Of a stretch of DNA of 64,000 nucleotides, positions 1 to 8,355 are shown one piece after another. The position numbers and the translations under genes are program-made. How positions within the stretch are numbered: position 1 is the stretch's first letter; each line of letters starts with the position of its first letter. Source of the DNA: Archaeoglobus veneficus SNP6 (GTDB lineage: Archaea > Halobacteriota > Archaeoglobi > Archaeoglobales > Archaeoglobaceae); NCBI RefSeq assembly GCF_000194625.1, contig NC_015320.1:1534612-1598611 (forward strand), in the 5' to 3' direction. The notes under the pieces are model-generated. The model saw nothing but the letters and a program-made list of their open reading frames with translations. It was not told the origin of the DNA and ran no database searches.

Positions 1-1
1 G

Positions 2-199
2 GAAATTAACATGGGAACTGGTTCAGGCTCGATATGGGTTCTCTGGGGTCTCATAACCCTCTTCTTCTCCATGCACCCCCACCCTTCCCCCATTGACGAC
101 GAAACACCCCTTGACAGGAAGAGAGTTGTTCTTGGAATCGTGGCATTCGTTATTGCTGCGCTCTGTTTCACACCAGCCCCGATACTTGCGATACGCTGA
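2..199 (+). CDS. C-terminal end of a membrane protein, probably M50 (site-2) metalloprotease; 5' part outside window
   Basis: The reading frame is open from the left edge to the TGA at 197-199, so only the last 65 codons are present. They hold a hydrophobic stretch, a His/Pro-rich loop followed by an acidic Asp-Asp-Glu-Thr-Pro-Leu segment, a basic Asp-Arg-Lys-Arg and a final transmembrane helix of about 20 residues. This tail resembles the end of archaeal site-2 (M50) proteases, where an intramembrane zinc protease cuts membrane-bound substrates. The catalytic HExxH would lie upstream and cannot be seen, so the family is an inference from the tail alone. An ATG at 11 is in frame but is probably internal. 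Confidence 0.5.
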   Translation, partial: EINMGTGSGSIWVLWGLITLFFSMHPHPSPIDDETPLDRKRVVLGIVAFVIAALCFTPAPILAIR

Positions 200-236
200 T
201 TTCTGGTTTGTGTAGGTGATTCACAAACTCAAAAGA

Positions 237-890
237 CTACAACATCTCAACCCTACCAAGCAGAGTGCCATCGAGGAGCATAGCTTCGGCTTTCCTATAA
301 TCCCACCGTCTGAAAATAACTCCGGCAGGTTTCTCCACGTTTACCGCCGTTGAAGCACACAAGTCGTTGAAGGCAGGCATTACAATTACTTCAACTTCCC
401 TCCCATCGAATTCAGCCTTTCCTTCGAGCCAGACTCGCTCCTTAACCCCACCAACCTTGTCTCTGATAAGAATTGCCGGATGCGCATGCCCTAAGATGAT
501 AATGTCTGCCTGCAGAACATCGTCGCCCGGCAATGCATGGCCATGTATAATTCCGATTTTGCCAAATCTTATGCCGCGAGAGCTTGTAGTCTCGACGACG
601 TCATCAATGCCTCCATCGTGGTTACCCTTCACAACGAGGAGTGGCACTCCCACTGCCTTTGCAAGCTCTTCTACAGCTCTTCTTTCCTTAATCCTCATTC
701 CAATATCGTGCTTGACGTCTCCGGCAACGATTACCTCATCTGCCCCAACTCTATCCACGAGCCTTCTAAGCCTTTCTACAACAATTCTGTCGTCGATAAA
801 GAGGCCTAAGTGCAAATCAGCAACCACAAGCCTTTTCGTCCTGCTTCCAAGCAGTAACGCTGCTTCATCTGCAACCCTCAGCAGTTTCAC
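237..890 (-). CDS. calcineurin-like metallophosphoesterase (archaeal SbcD-related family)
   Basis: The 217-residue protein carries the metallophosphoesterase motif series: Asp-Leu-His near residue 27, Gly-Asp-Val-Lys-His, Gly-Asn-His-Asp, and a later Gly-His-Ala plus Gly-His-Ala-His. These residues bind the two metals in calcineurin-like enzymes. Length and motif order fit the archaeal putative phosphoesterase family related to SbcD (TIGR00024-type), usually cytoplasmic and of unknown substrate. It begins with GTG at 890; a TATA-like element at 911-920 lies about 25 bases away, implying a leaderless transcript. It is divergent from the permease at 945 and seems to share its promoter region. 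Confidence 0.85.
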   Translation of the reverse strand: MKLLRVADEAALLLGSRTKRLVVADLHLGLFIDDRIVVERLRRLVDRVGADEVIVAGDVKHDIGMRIKERRAVEELAKAVGVPLLVVKGNHDGGIDDVVETTSSRGIRFGKIGIIHGHALPGDDVLQADIIILGHAHPAILIRDKVGGVKERVWLEGKAEFDGREVEVIVMPAFNDLCASTAVNVEKPAGVIFRRWDYRKAEAMLLDGTLLGRVEML

Positions 891-904
891 AAAAGCGAAT
901 CTTT

Positions 905-930
905 CGGCAGTTATAAATTTAAATCGATGC
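905..930. promoter_or_regulatory. shared bidirectional TATA region
   Basis: The AT stretch at 911-924 (TTATAAATTTAAAT) lies between two divergent genes. Its left half is about 24 bases from the GTG at 890 on the minus strand; its right half is about 25 bases from the ATG at 945 on the plus strand. Archaeal TATA boxes sit about 25 bases before the transcription start, so both mRNAs would be leaderless. This favours ATG 945 over the upstream ATG 927 for the permease. Confidence 0.5.
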
Positions 931-944
931 TGTCACGCAATAGC

Positions 945-2204
945 ATGTCACTAAGAAAGGACGTTACCCTCCTTCAGGCTGTAGGTATATTCGTTGCCGG
1001 AATTCTCGGCTCTGGCATCCTCATTCTCCCATCAATCGCAGCAAATGTTGCTGGAGAAGCATCTCTCATCGCCTGGCTTCTCATGACTGTTCTTGCAGCC
1101 CCTATTGCGCTCACCTTCGGCTATCTTGCCTCAGCATACCCCTCTGCCGGTGGGATCGCAGAGTACTCGAGGAGAGCATTCGGAAAACGAAGGCTGTGGC
1201 GTCTGAGCCTTGATGCTGAATTTACAACTGGGGTGATGTTTCTTTCTGTAATTCCAACGGCTATCCCCATCGTCCTTCTTGCAGGAGCCTCATACCTCGC
1301 AATGGTTCTCGGCCTCGGCGAAAAAGGAGCCATACTGATAGCCCTTACAATGCTGCTCGCAATCCTGCTCATGAATCTGAGAGGGGTTAAGTTTACCGGA
1401 GATGTGCAGCTCCTGCTCTCAGTAGCAGTGATAATCCTCCTTCTCTCCATATCCCTTTCAGCTCTGCCTTTAACGAGCTTTAGAGGTTATGGACTGAGCA
1501 GAGAAGTAAGCTGGAATGTCGGCAAGGCCATGGTTCTGATCTTCTGGTGCTATATGGGGTGGGAGGCTGCAACGCATCTATCCGAAGAGTTCAGGAATCC
1601 AAGGGACTTTCCCCTGAGTATACTCCTTTCTCTCGTTGTGATAGGGGCTGTGTACATGCTCGTGTCCTATGTTGTGGTTGGTTTGCACGCATACGGAGAG
1701 GGGCTCAGGGGACTTACGGGCCTGCTTTTTGTCGCAGAACGAACCTTTGGTGGATTTGGCAAGATTCTTGTAGCGATTCTTGGCTCCATGACGTGCTTCG
1801 CCAGTGCAAACGTCTACGTAGCCTCGTCTTCCCGGCTGCTCTACGCCATGTCAAGGAGGGGCTACTTTCCATCATTACTCTCAAAACTGAACTCCAGACG
1901 TGTTCCCGGCTACTCTCTTGCTCTTGCATCCACTTTCGTGGCCCTGACCCTCGTACTGATGCTTTTTTATGGAGAAGCTATAGAAGAACTCGTTTTACTC
2001 TCCAACACTGTTTTCATAATCCTCTATATAATCGGCTCTCTTGCAGGCCTTGTCCTGCTCGACAAAAAACTCTGTCCAGCGATAGCATTCATCGTTTGCG
2101 TTGCGATACTGCTGTTCGTTGGCGGAAACATCCTGTACCCCCTCGCAATCGTGATTACAGCCGTTCTTTACGTTACCCTACGAGAGAAAAAGGTGAAAAC
2201 GTAA
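945..2204 (+). CDS. APC-family amino acid permease
   Basis: A 419-residue polytopic membrane protein with about 12 hydrophobic segments. The first helix has the APC superfamily signature (Gly-Ile-Leu-Gly-Ser-Gly-Ile-Leu around residue 20), the unwound substrate-binding region of these transporters. It should import amino acids or related cations with protons. Start 945 was preferred to 927 because a TATA-like box lies 25 bases before it. The specific substrate cannot be read from the sequence, and no amino acid metabolism gene lies next to it. Confidence 0.85.
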   Translation: MSLRKDVTLLQAVGIFVAGILGSGILILPSIAANVAGEASLIAWLLMTVLAAPIALTFGYLASAYPSAGGIAEYSRRAFGKRRLWRLSLDAEFTTGVMFLSVIPTAIPIVLLAGASYLAMVLGLGEKGAILIALTMLLAILLMNLRGVKFTGDVQLLLSVAVIILLLSISLSALPLTSFRGYGLSREVSWNVGKAMVLIFWCYMGWEAATHLSEEFRNPRDFPLSILLSLVVIGAVYMLVSYVVVGLHAYGEGLRGLTGLLFVAERTFGGFGKILVAILGSMTCFASANVYVASSSRLLYAMSRRGYFPSLLSKLNSRRVPGYSLALASTFVALTLVLMLFYGEAIEELVLLSNTVFIILYIIGSLAGLVLLDKKLCPAIAFIVCVAILLFVGGNILYPLAIVITAVLYVTLREKKVKT

Positions 2205-2251
2205 AGTAACGTAAAAGTAATGCAAACAGAAGAGGTGAGATGAAAAAACCA

Positions 2252-2707
2252 TTATGCTGAAAACAAATCCCTCTCGACCTCATCGATGTAGTCGCTGATG
2301 TCAACGCCGCACCGCTTCGCAACGAGTAAAGCAGTGACTTCGGCGTCAACGAGATTTCCAAGTCTCTCCTGCAGAGCATTTATTTCCGCAATTACTTCAC
2401 TCACGTCCTTTCCTGTTTTCGCTGAAATCTCATCAACAATCTCATCAAAAACAGATGAAGAGTTCAGTCTGCTGAGGTCGGGCTTGAAGTCTATGGGTAT
2501 TTCCACGCTGGAAACATCGAATGCTGGCCTTACGGAGTCGTTCTCCTCAACAAGAAGACCTTTCTTTATAGCAAGTTCAACGACCTGCTTGCTCTTGTCG
2601 TGTGAGAACCACTTGAAATCGAAGGACAGGACGTATGTAAGCTCAGATTTTGACATGCTTCTTCTGCCCTTTGCTTTGAAAGCTGCTGCAATGACTGTGC
2701 GGAGCAT
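2252..2707 (-). CDS. DUF2240 family protein
   Basis: A 151-residue soluble protein matching the pattern of archaeal DUF2240: an N-terminal winged-helix-like part (Lys-Ser-Glu-Leu-Thr-Tyr-Val-Leu, then a Phe-Lys-Trp-Phe motif), a Val-Arg-Pro-x-Phe-Asp linker and a conserved segment with Ile-Pro-x-Asp-Phe-Lys-Pro. Its function is unknown; the helix-turn-helix look suggests nucleic acid binding. It follows gatB with a gap of 14 bases and is probably in its transcript. Confidence 0.75.
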   Translation of the reverse strand: MLRTVIAAAFKAKGRRSMSKSELTYVLSFDFKWFSHDKSKQVVELAIKKGLLVEENDSVRPAFDVSSVEIPIDFKPDLSRLNSSSVFDEIVDEISAKTGKDVSEVIAEINALQERLGNLVDAEVTALLVAKRCGVDISDYIDEVERDLFSA

Positions 2708-2721
2708 GAGACATTCACCAG

Positions 2722-4137
2722 CTAACCGAGAATTTCCTTCATTATCTTCGCCGTCTCTCCTGGATCTGCTCTTCCTCGCGTCGCCTTCATGACTTGCCCA
2801 ACAAGGAAGTTCAGTGCCTGCTTCTTACCGCTGCGGTAGTCCTCGACAGCCTTCGGGTTATTCTCTATCGCCTCCCTGCAGAGTCTCTCGATTTCAGACT
2901 TTGGAATGGCGAAGAGTCCCTTTGCCTCAATTATCTCGTCTATCTCCCCTCCCTCGTCCAGCTTCGTCCTTATTACTTCCACGACTCCTTTCTCGGTGAT
3001 TCTCTCCTCCTCGAAGTATTTCAGCAGCTTCGCCATTTCCTCCGGCTTCAATCTCTCGAATGCCATGCCGAAATCCCAGCTTCTGTAGTTCAGCTCACCC
3101 CTGAGTACATCAACTATCCAGCTCGCTGCAAGCCTTGGATTAATAACTGAAGCAACCTCTTCGAAGTAGTTCGCCATTTTCACGTCGAGGACAAGCACCT
3201 TGGCAAAAGCATCGCTCAGGCCGTACTGCTTTATGAAACGTTCCCTCTTCTCCTCCGGCATCTCTGGAAGCGTACCCTTCACTTCTTCCAGCAACTCCGA
3301 AGTGTATACCGGAACCAAGTCTGGCTCGGGGAAGTAGCGGTAGTCCTGCTCTTCCTCCTTGCCTCTGAGCGAAACAGTTATGTTGTTCGCTTCATCGAAA
3401 TGTCTCGTTTCCCTTCTCACAGCCCTTCCACGCCTGATGAGGTTTCTCTGCCTGGTTATTTCGTAGCTCAAAGCCTTCTCGACTCCTTTGAATGATGAGA
3501 TGTTCTTTATCTCGACCCTTCCTCCGCCCTTTATGGACACATTTGCATCGACTCTCATTGCTCCCTCGAGACTGCCATCGAAGACATCGAGATACTCGAG
3601 AATTATGCGGAGCTTGTTGAGGAACAACCTTGCTTCCTTTGGAGAGTGCATAACGGGTTCGGTAACTATTTCGAGAAGCGGAACGCCCGAACGGTTGTAG
3701 TCTATGAGCGAGTATCTTGCAGTAGTTATGCTGCCCTTGTAGCTAAGCTTTCCCGGATCCTCCTCCATGTGAATGCGCTTGAGCGCTATCTTCTTCTCTT
3801 CACCATCAACCTCTATTGTGACGTAACCGCCCCATGCAAGAGGGCGGTCGTACTGGCTTATCTGGAATCCTTTGGGTAGGTCAGGATAGAAGTAGTTCTT
3901 TCTATCAAAGACTGTGAAGGATTGAATGTCCGCATGCAGAGCAAGAGCCACTTTTATCGCTGCTTTTACGGCTTCTCTGTTAACGACCGGCATCGCACCC
4001 GGCATGCCAAGACAGACGGGGCAGACGTGAGTGTTTGGCTCGCTCTCGTGATAGTTAATGGGACATGAGCAGAACAGTTTGGTGTTAAGTTTGTTCAACT
4101 GAACGTGAACCTCAAGACCTATAACCACATCGTCCAT
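2722..4137 (-). CDS. gatB: Asp-tRNA(Asn)/Glu-tRNA(Gln) amidotransferase subunit B
   Basis: A full-length 471-residue GatB. The N-terminus has the family signature (Gly-Leu-Glu-Val-His-Val-Gln-Leu) and a zinc site of paired Cys (Cys-Ser-Cys and Cys-Pro-Val-Cys). The kinase-like core contains the Tyr-Pro-Asp-Leu-Pro-Lys-Gly motif and the C-terminus has the YqeY/tail helical domain with a Gly-Gln-Val-Met-Lys motif. With GatC and GatA it converts misacylated Asp-tRNA(Asn) to Asn-tRNA(Asn); archaea use GatDE for Gln. No gatA or gatC lies nearby. A TATA-like stretch at 4159-4166 is about 25 bases from the ATG, implying a leaderless mRNA. Confidence 0.95.
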   Translation of the reverse strand: MDDVVIGLEVHVQLNKLNTKLFCSCPINYHESEPNTHVCPVCLGMPGAMPVVNREAVKAAIKVALALHADIQSFTVFDRKNYFYPDLPKGFQISQYDRPLAWGGYVTIEVDGEEKKIALKRIHMEEDPGKLSYKGSITTARYSLIDYNRSGVPLLEIVTEPVMHSPKEARLFLNKLRIILEYLDVFDGSLEGAMRVDANVSIKGGGRVEIKNISSFKGVEKALSYEITRQRNLIRRGRAVRRETRHFDEANNITVSLRGKEEEQDYRYFPEPDLVPVYTSELLEEVKGTLPEMPEEKRERFIKQYGLSDAFAKVLVLDVKMANYFEEVASVINPRLAASWIVDVLRGELNYRSWDFGMAFERLKPEEMAKLLKYFEEERITEKGVVEVIRTKLDEGGEIDEIIEAKGLFAIPKSEIERLCREAIENNPKAVEDYRSGKKQALNFLVGQVMKATRGRADPGETAKIMKEILG

Positions 4138-4192
4138 GCTCCGCCTTTCGCGGAAAGGATTTAAAAATTATTGCTCAATGCTGCAACCCGGC

Positions 4193-4405
4193 CTAACTCC
4201 CCTCGTCAGGAGGGAAGTCCATTATTTCAACGCCAAGCTCACCAATTTTTATTATTCTGCCTACAACGTTACACTTTGTGCATTTCACTTCCATTACTGC
4301 TCTCTGTCCTTTTTCCACCTTGCTGAGCACGATGGCCTTCTGCCTGCTGCCACACTTAGGGCAGTCAATCTCGATCTCATCGCCAGCCTCTGCCATGATA
4401 TACAT
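4193..4405 (-). CDS. small zinc-ribbon protein
   Basis: About 70 residues with two Cys pairs (Cys-Pro-Lys-Cys and Cys-Thr-Lys-Cys) that form a zinc ribbon, flanked by short beta strands and an acidic tail. It resembles small archaeal HVO_0476-type zinc-finger proteins of unknown role. The start is uncertain: ATG 4405 lies just after the birA stop (4407-4409), and ATG 4396 is in frame three codons later. It is probably co-transcribed with birA. Confidence 0.7.
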   Translation of the reverse strand: MYIMAEAGDEIEIDCPKCGSRQKAIVLSKVEKGQRAVMEVKCTKCNVVGRIIKIGELGVEIMDFPPDEGS

Positions 4406-4406
4406 T

Positions 4407-5336
4407 CTACCTCTGCAAATAAAAGCATTCGCCTGAGAAGATTCGCTCCACTTTTCCATTTGAGTCAAGAATCAGTGCCCCGCTCTCGTCGATGTCAACG
4501 GCAATCCCTCTGTAAAGCCTTTCTGCGACCCTGATTTCAACTATCCTGCCGAGAGTGTCTGAAAGCTCCTTCCACCTCTGCCTTATTTCCTCCCAGTCAG
4601 AGGGTAGCTTTCTGTAAAGCCTGAAAAAATTCCCAACGACTTTTTCGAATATTTCCTTTCTGCCCACGCCAAATTCCAAAAGGTTTGTAGCGATATCTTT
4701 AAGCTCATCAGGTATCGGATTCGTTACGTTTATGCCTATTCCCACCACCACAGCCGGACTTTCCGCCTCCCCCACAACCTCGCAGAGAACCCCGCAGACC
4801 TTCTTCCCTCCAACAAGTACATCGTTTGGCCACTTCAGTTTTGCGTTTGCAAAGCTCAGAGCCTCGCATACAGCAACTCCGGTCGTTAGCGTAAGCTTGG
4901 GGAGGTCTTCCATATTAAGATGTGGAGGAAGGCTGATCGAGAAGTAAAGCCCGCCTTCTTCGCTGTACCACCTTCTTCCCCGTCTCCCCCTTCCCGCCGT
5001 TTGCCTATCTGCAATAACAACTATTCCCTGCTTTTCCTTGGCCTTCTCGTTCGTGGAGTCGATGCTCGAGTAATGGTGGACTTCGAGGATGCCATTTGCA
5101 AAGCAGACATCGGCAACCTCGTATGCGGAGAATTCTGGAGATGAAACAAGAACATACCCCACCCGTTTCCGGGCATCTATCACGTATCCAGCCTTTTTCA
5201 GCTTCTCCACAGCCTTCCAGACAGCAGTTCTGCTTACTCCCAGCTTCGTCGCTATCTCCTCTCCAGAAACCGGACCTTTTTTCAGGGATTTCAGCACAGC
5301 GAGAGCAGCATCGTCACGTCTGACCACAATTTTCAT
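4407..5336 (-). CDS. birA: biotin-protein ligase with N-terminal HTH (BirA)
   Basis: A 309-residue BirA. Residues 1-65 form a winged helix (Val-Ser-Gly-Glu-Glu-Ile-Ala ... Val-Ser-Arg-Thr-Ala-Val-Trp-Lys). The catalytic domain has Ser-Thr-Asn-Glu, the biotinyl-AMP loop Gly-Arg-Gly-Arg-Arg-Gly-Arg-Arg-Trp, and Lys-Trp-Pro-Asn-Asp. An SH3-like C-terminal domain follows. It attaches biotin to a carboxylase carrier protein; the HTH suggests it also represses biotin genes. A longer open frame to 5504 exists, but homology begins at ATG 5336, about 25 bases from a TATA box shared with ubiX. Confidence 0.93.
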   Translation of the reverse strand: MKIVVRRDDAALAVLKSLKKGPVSGEEIATKLGVSRTAVWKAVEKLKKAGYVIDARKRVGYVLVSSPEFSAYEVADVCFANGILEVHHYSSIDSTNEKAKEKQGIVVIADRQTAGRGRRGRRWYSEEGGLYFSISLPPHLNMEDLPKLTLTTGVAVCEALSFANAKLKWPNDVLVGGKKVCGVLCEVVGEAESPAVVVGIGINVTNPIPDELKDIATNLLEFGVGRKEIFEKVVGNFFRLYRKLPSDWEEIRQRWKELSDTLGRIVEIRVAERLYRGIAVDIDESGALILDSNGKVERIFSGECFYLQR

Positions 5337-5355
5337 CAGGATACGTTGCCGACAG

Positions 5356-5372
5356 GTTTTATAAGCTTTAAA
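5356..5372. promoter_or_regulatory. bidirectional TATA box between birA and ubiX
   Basis: The palindromic core TTATAA at 5359-5364 sits within TTTTATAAGCTTTAAA. Its centre is about 25 bases from both the ATG of birA (5336, minus) and the ATG of ubiX (5386, plus). Read either way it fits an archaeal TATA box for a leaderless transcript. Confidence 0.55.
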
Positions 5373-5385
5373 GGTATCTTGCAGT

Positions 5386-5943
5386 ATGAGGCTCGTTGTT
5401 GCACTAACGGGCGCATCCGGCCAGATATACGGCATCAGAGTCCTCGAGGAACTTGCAAAAAGAGATGTGGAAACACACGTCATCGTTTCAAAGGCAGCCC
5501 GCATAACGCTTGAAGCTGAGGGCTACAGCATTTCGGACGTTGAAAAGCTATCGAGCTACTTTTACTCCGATGACGAGCTTGCAGCCCCCATTTCGAGCGG
5601 GAGCTTCAGACACGACGGAATGATAGTGGCTCCATGCAGCATTAAGACTGCCTCAAGCATAGCCTGCGGGATTGCGGACAACCTCGTAACGAGGGCGGCG
5701 GACGTAACGCTGAAAGAGAGAAGAAAACTTCTACTCCTCGTTCGCGAGACGCCGCTCCACACCGGCCATCTGAGAACGCTGCTCACTTTGAGCGAGCTCG
5801 GAGCGATTATCATGCCCCCCGTACCTGCATTCTACATAAAGCCGAAGAGTGTGGATGAAATAGTAACACATACAGTGGCAAGAGCCCTCAGCTTCTTTGA
5901 CATAGAGGTGGAAAGCAAGAGGTGGGAGGGTTTAAAGGTCTAA
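5386..5943 (+). CDS. ubiX: UbiX-type flavin prenyltransferase
   Basis: A complete 185-residue UbiX/Pad1 protein. It has the N-terminal flavin-binding motif Thr-Gly-Ala-Ser-Gly-Gln-Ile-Tyr-Gly, the Gly-Ser-Phe motif near residue 72, Met-Ile-Val-Ala-Pro-Cys-Ser, and the C-terminal Arg-Glu-Thr-Pro-Leu plus Pro-Pro-Val-Pro-Ala-Phe-Tyr. Known members make prenylated FMN from FMN and a dimethylallyl phosphate, the cofactor for UbiD decarboxylases. In archaea these act in menaquinone or aromatic acid pathways. No ubiD is in this window. Confidence 0.92.
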   Translation: MRLVVALTGASGQIYGIRVLEELAKRDVETHVIVSKAARITLEAEGYSISDVEKLSSYFYSDDELAAPISSGSFRHDGMIVAPCSIKTASSIACGIADNLVTRAADVTLKERRKLLLLVRETPLHTGHLRTLLTLSELGAIIMPPVPAFYIKPKSVDEIVTHTVARALSFFDIEVESKRWEGLKV

Positions 5944-5977
5944 GGTTAAATGTAAGACTAAACGGGTCCAAAAAAGC

Positions 5978-7198
5978 CTAAACCTTTGCAGACCACTTCT
6001 TCTCCCAGTACTCCTTTATAACCTCCAGAGCTATCAGTTTCTCGCCGCTGAGGAACCTTATACACGCTCCGCCGGCAGTCGAAACGTGGTCCATGCGCTT
6101 GTCAATCCCGATCATCCTCGCTGCTGTTGAGATGTGGCCACCACCAACTACCGAAAAGCCCGCTCTCGAAACAGCCTTCAACACTTCAAACGTCCCAAGG
6201 GTGAATCGCTCGTCCTCGAATACTCCGGCGGGGCCATTTATTACAGCAACGTCGTAGCTCGGTATCTCATCCATGAGCATGGAAATAGTATTGACACCTA
6301 TGTCCATTATCTTCCTCCCATCGACTTCATCAATGCCTACGTCTTTTCTCCTTCCGTCCACCTCTACCGCCACATCAACGGGCAGAACTATCCGGTCCCT
6401 GTACTTCCTGAGAAGTTCAAGCATCTCACCGTCGTCAACTTTCTCCTTGCTATCCTCGACGATCTTTCTGTTCGCCTCTCCAATATCCTTCCCGTCAAGC
6501 ATGAGGAAGTAGTTTGCAACGACGCCCGTGAGAATAACCTTCTCCGCAATCCCGTTTGTGAGCACGTTTTTCATAACCTTGACGGAATCATCTATCTTCG
6601 CACCGCCGAGGATAAACACCTTCCTGCCTTCACCCTTCAGAGCCTTCGAGAGAGCTGTTACTTCTTTCTCCACAAGTCGCCCAACAACTGAAGGAAGTAC
6701 CGGGGGAAAGCCAATCAGGGATGCGTGCCCCCTGTGACACGTGGAGAACGCGTCGTTGACGAAGAGATCGAAGTTGGAGTAAAGCCTTCTTACGATGAAG
6801 GAACTTGCGTGCTCCTCTGCACTCCTGTCGAGCCTTTCCTCTGCGTAAAATCTGACGTTCTCGAGCATCAGGACCTCTCCTCTCCTAAGCCTCTTTATCC
6901 TGTCAATGACTCTTTTCGAGAAGCATTCATCTACGTACTCTACATCCCTTCCCAGAAGCCGAGACAATACCTCAGCGTGGCTTTCGAGAGTTGTGAAGTC
7001 TTTTTTTCCCGGTCTGCTCTGGTGAGCGAGAACCACGAGCTTGGTGTTTTCAAGTTCCTCCAGCGTTGGAACGTGGCTTTCGAAACGCGTTGTATCGAGA
7101 ATTGTAGAATTTACCATGGGTGAATTGACGTCCAGCCTTATGAGAATCGATTTTCCATCGTACTCTACATCATCGAGAGTGGGTAAACCCTCTATCAT
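5978..7198 (-). CDS. pgk: phosphoglycerate kinase
   Basis: A 406-residue archaeal-type PGK for interconversion of 1,3-bisphosphoglycerate and 3-phosphoglycerate with ADP/ATP. Visible motifs are the N-terminal Arg-Leu-Asp-Val-Asn-Ser-Pro, His-Gln-Ser-Arg-Pro-Gly, Asn-Asp-Ala-Phe-Ser-Thr-Cys-His-Arg (normally Ala-His-Arg), Gly-Gly-Ala-Lys, Asn-Gly-Pro-Ala-Gly and Val-Gly-Gly-Gly-His. A TATA-like TTTAATAA at 7219-7226 is about 25 bases before the ATG, so the mRNA is probably leaderless. It stands alone. Confidence 0.95.
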   Translation of the reverse strand: MIEGLPTLDDVEYDGKSILIRLDVNSPMVNSTILDTTRFESHVPTLEELENTKLVVLAHQSRPGKKDFTTLESHAEVLSRLLGRDVEYVDECFSKRVIDRIKRLRRGEVLMLENVRFYAEERLDRSAEEHASSFIVRRLYSNFDLFVNDAFSTCHRGHASLIGFPPVLPSVVGRLVEKEVTALSKALKGEGRKVFILGGAKIDDSVKVMKNVLTNGIAEKVILTGVVANYFLMLDGKDIGEANRKIVEDSKEKVDDGEMLELLRKYRDRIVLPVDVAVEVDGRRKDVGIDEVDGRKIMDIGVNTISMLMDEIPSYDVAVINGPAGVFEDERFTLGTFEVLKAVSRAGFSVVGGGHISTAARMIGIDKRMDHVSTAGGACIRFLSGEKLIALEVIKEYWEKKWSAKV

Positions 7199-7315
7199 CA
7201 GTGTTCCTTCGCACCCTCATTATTAAAGATTTTGGATATTCGATTTTTTAGAACAGACGCTGCTAACAAGGCTTGAAAAAACGAATGCACAAAATTAAAA
7301 GATAAAAACTTAAAT

Positions 7316-7588
7316 TTACTCCTTCTTAACGAGGGTAATCTCAATTGCAGAGACGTTTGCCTCTCCCTGCTCGCTTTCAACCTTCTCGGTTGAAATCTTT
7401 ATGTCCTTTACATCCACATCCGGCAGGAAGCGCTTTCTGACAATCTCTGCTACATCGACAGCCCTGCTGATGGCCCTACCTCTCGCTTTAACGGATACTT
7501 CCTTCACACCGCTGTTGAACTGGGTCAACACTGCAAGCACGTAGTTCATTACCGGCTTGTTTCCAACAAACACTGCGTTCTCAGCCAT
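7316..7588 (-). CDS. albA: Alba chromatin protein (paralogue 1)
   Basis: A complete 90-residue Alba. It starts with the family motif around Val-Gly-Asn-Lys-Pro-Val-Met-Asn-Tyr and has [12 protein letters not shown], which forms the DNA- and RNA-binding face; the Lys in the first motif region is the residue acetylated in Sulfolobus homologues. It coats DNA as dimers. A Shine-Dalgarno-like GGAGG precedes the ATG, and a TATA-like AAATATAG lies near 7626. A second paralogue is at 31908-32186. Confidence 0.95.
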   Translation of the reverse strand: MAENAVFVGNKPVMNYVLAVLTQFNSGVKEVSVKARGRAISRAVDVAEIVRKRFLPDVDVKDIKISTEKVESEQGEANVSAIEITLVKKE

Positions 7589-7671
7589 TTTTATAACCTC
7601 CCTAACCTCCTTTTACCTCGCTATATTTTTGCTCAGCCACAGTGACAGACTATATTAACTTTTCCTTTGAA

Positions 7672-7729
7672 GGGTGGCGAAGTGTAGTTCCCTGAGACCA
7701 TGCCACCTGACTGCATCGAAGTCTCAGGG
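7672..7729. other. interleaved inverted repeats (possible pseudoknot or attenuator)
   Basis: Two perfect inverted repeats overlap in the order i-k-j-l. GGTGGC at 7673-7678 pairs with GCCACC at 7702-7707. CCCTGAGAC at 7690-7698 pairs with GTCTCAGGG at 7721-7729. The second includes the stop codon of the HAD gene (7724-7726). As RNA they could form an H-type pseudoknot or two mutually exclusive hairpins. The site lies between the HAD gene and the alba promoter. Confidence 0.5.
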
Positions 7730-8284
7730 TATAAAACGCTGAAGCTCTGAAAGGCACTTTATAACATAATCCGCCTGCTCTGCAAAGCTCTCGTTCTTAT
7801 CGTTAAGCAACAGAGCCGTTTTTGTTCCCGCAAGTTTTCCAGCCATTACATCGAAAATGTAGTCTCCAACCGTTATTGCCTCGTTTGGCTCAGCATTCGT
7901 AATCCTTAAGGCGAGCTTTATGGGCTCGGGAGAAGGTTTCGGGGGCGCGTCATCTCTCGTAATGACAAAGTCAAGGTTCAGGCCGAATTTCTCGGCGATG
8001 ATTTCAACGCTTTCCCTGCAATTCCTCGTTACTATTCCTTTCCTGCAGCCTGCATCCTCTAATAACTCGAGAATTTCCCGTGCGTACGGCATCAACTTCG
8101 CTTTTTTCGCAGCTCTGACCTCGTACTCCTTGAGAATCTCAAGCTTCTCTTCTCTTTTGCTGTCTTCCATAATGCTCTCGAGTATGTATCTCCCCTTTAT
8201 TCCGAGTTCCTCTCGAATTCTATCAAAGGGAAGATTGAACTCCACAAGAGTGCCGTCCATGTCAAACACGTATGCCCGAAACAC
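7724..8284 (-). CDS. HAD-superfamily hydrolase
   Basis: A 186-residue HAD phosphatase: the nucleophile motif Asp-Met-Asp-Gly-Thr-Leu at residues 8-13, a helical cap domain, the Thr-Arg-Asn motif II around residue 95, Lys in Pro-Pro-Lys-Pro-Ser-Pro, and the acidic motif Val-Gly-Asp-Tyr-Ile-x-Asp. It looks like the phosphoglycolate phosphatase/PGMB-like group; the substrate cannot be told. It starts with GTG at 8284, with a TATA-like AAATAAATA about 25 bases upstream. The stop codon lies inside an inverted repeat. Confidence 0.85.
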   Translation of the reverse strand: MFRAYVFDMDGTLVEFNLPFDRIREELGIKGRYILESIMEDSKREEKLEILKEYEVRAAKKAKLMPYAREILELLEDAGCRKGIVTRNCRESVEIIAEKFGLNLDFVITRDDAPPKPSPEPIKLALRITNAEPNEAITVGDYIFDVMAGKLAGTKTALLLNDKNESFAEQADYVIKCLSELQRFIP

Positions 8285-8355
8285 TATAGAGCTATATTCA
8301 GCCGATATTTATTTTTGCCCGCAAAGTTTTTGTTTCACGGAATCTATTTCCTGGC

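Noticed and set aside
367-954. Long plus-strand open frame
   Set aside because: Antisense to the metallophosphoesterase gene, with no family features; the minus-strand gene has all motifs.
1547-2209. 220-codon frame inside the permease gene
   Set aside because: Cys/Arg-rich translation in another frame of a clear transporter gene.
6134-6691. 185-codon plus frame over pgk
   Set aside because: Antisense of phosphoglycerate kinase; no independent signals.
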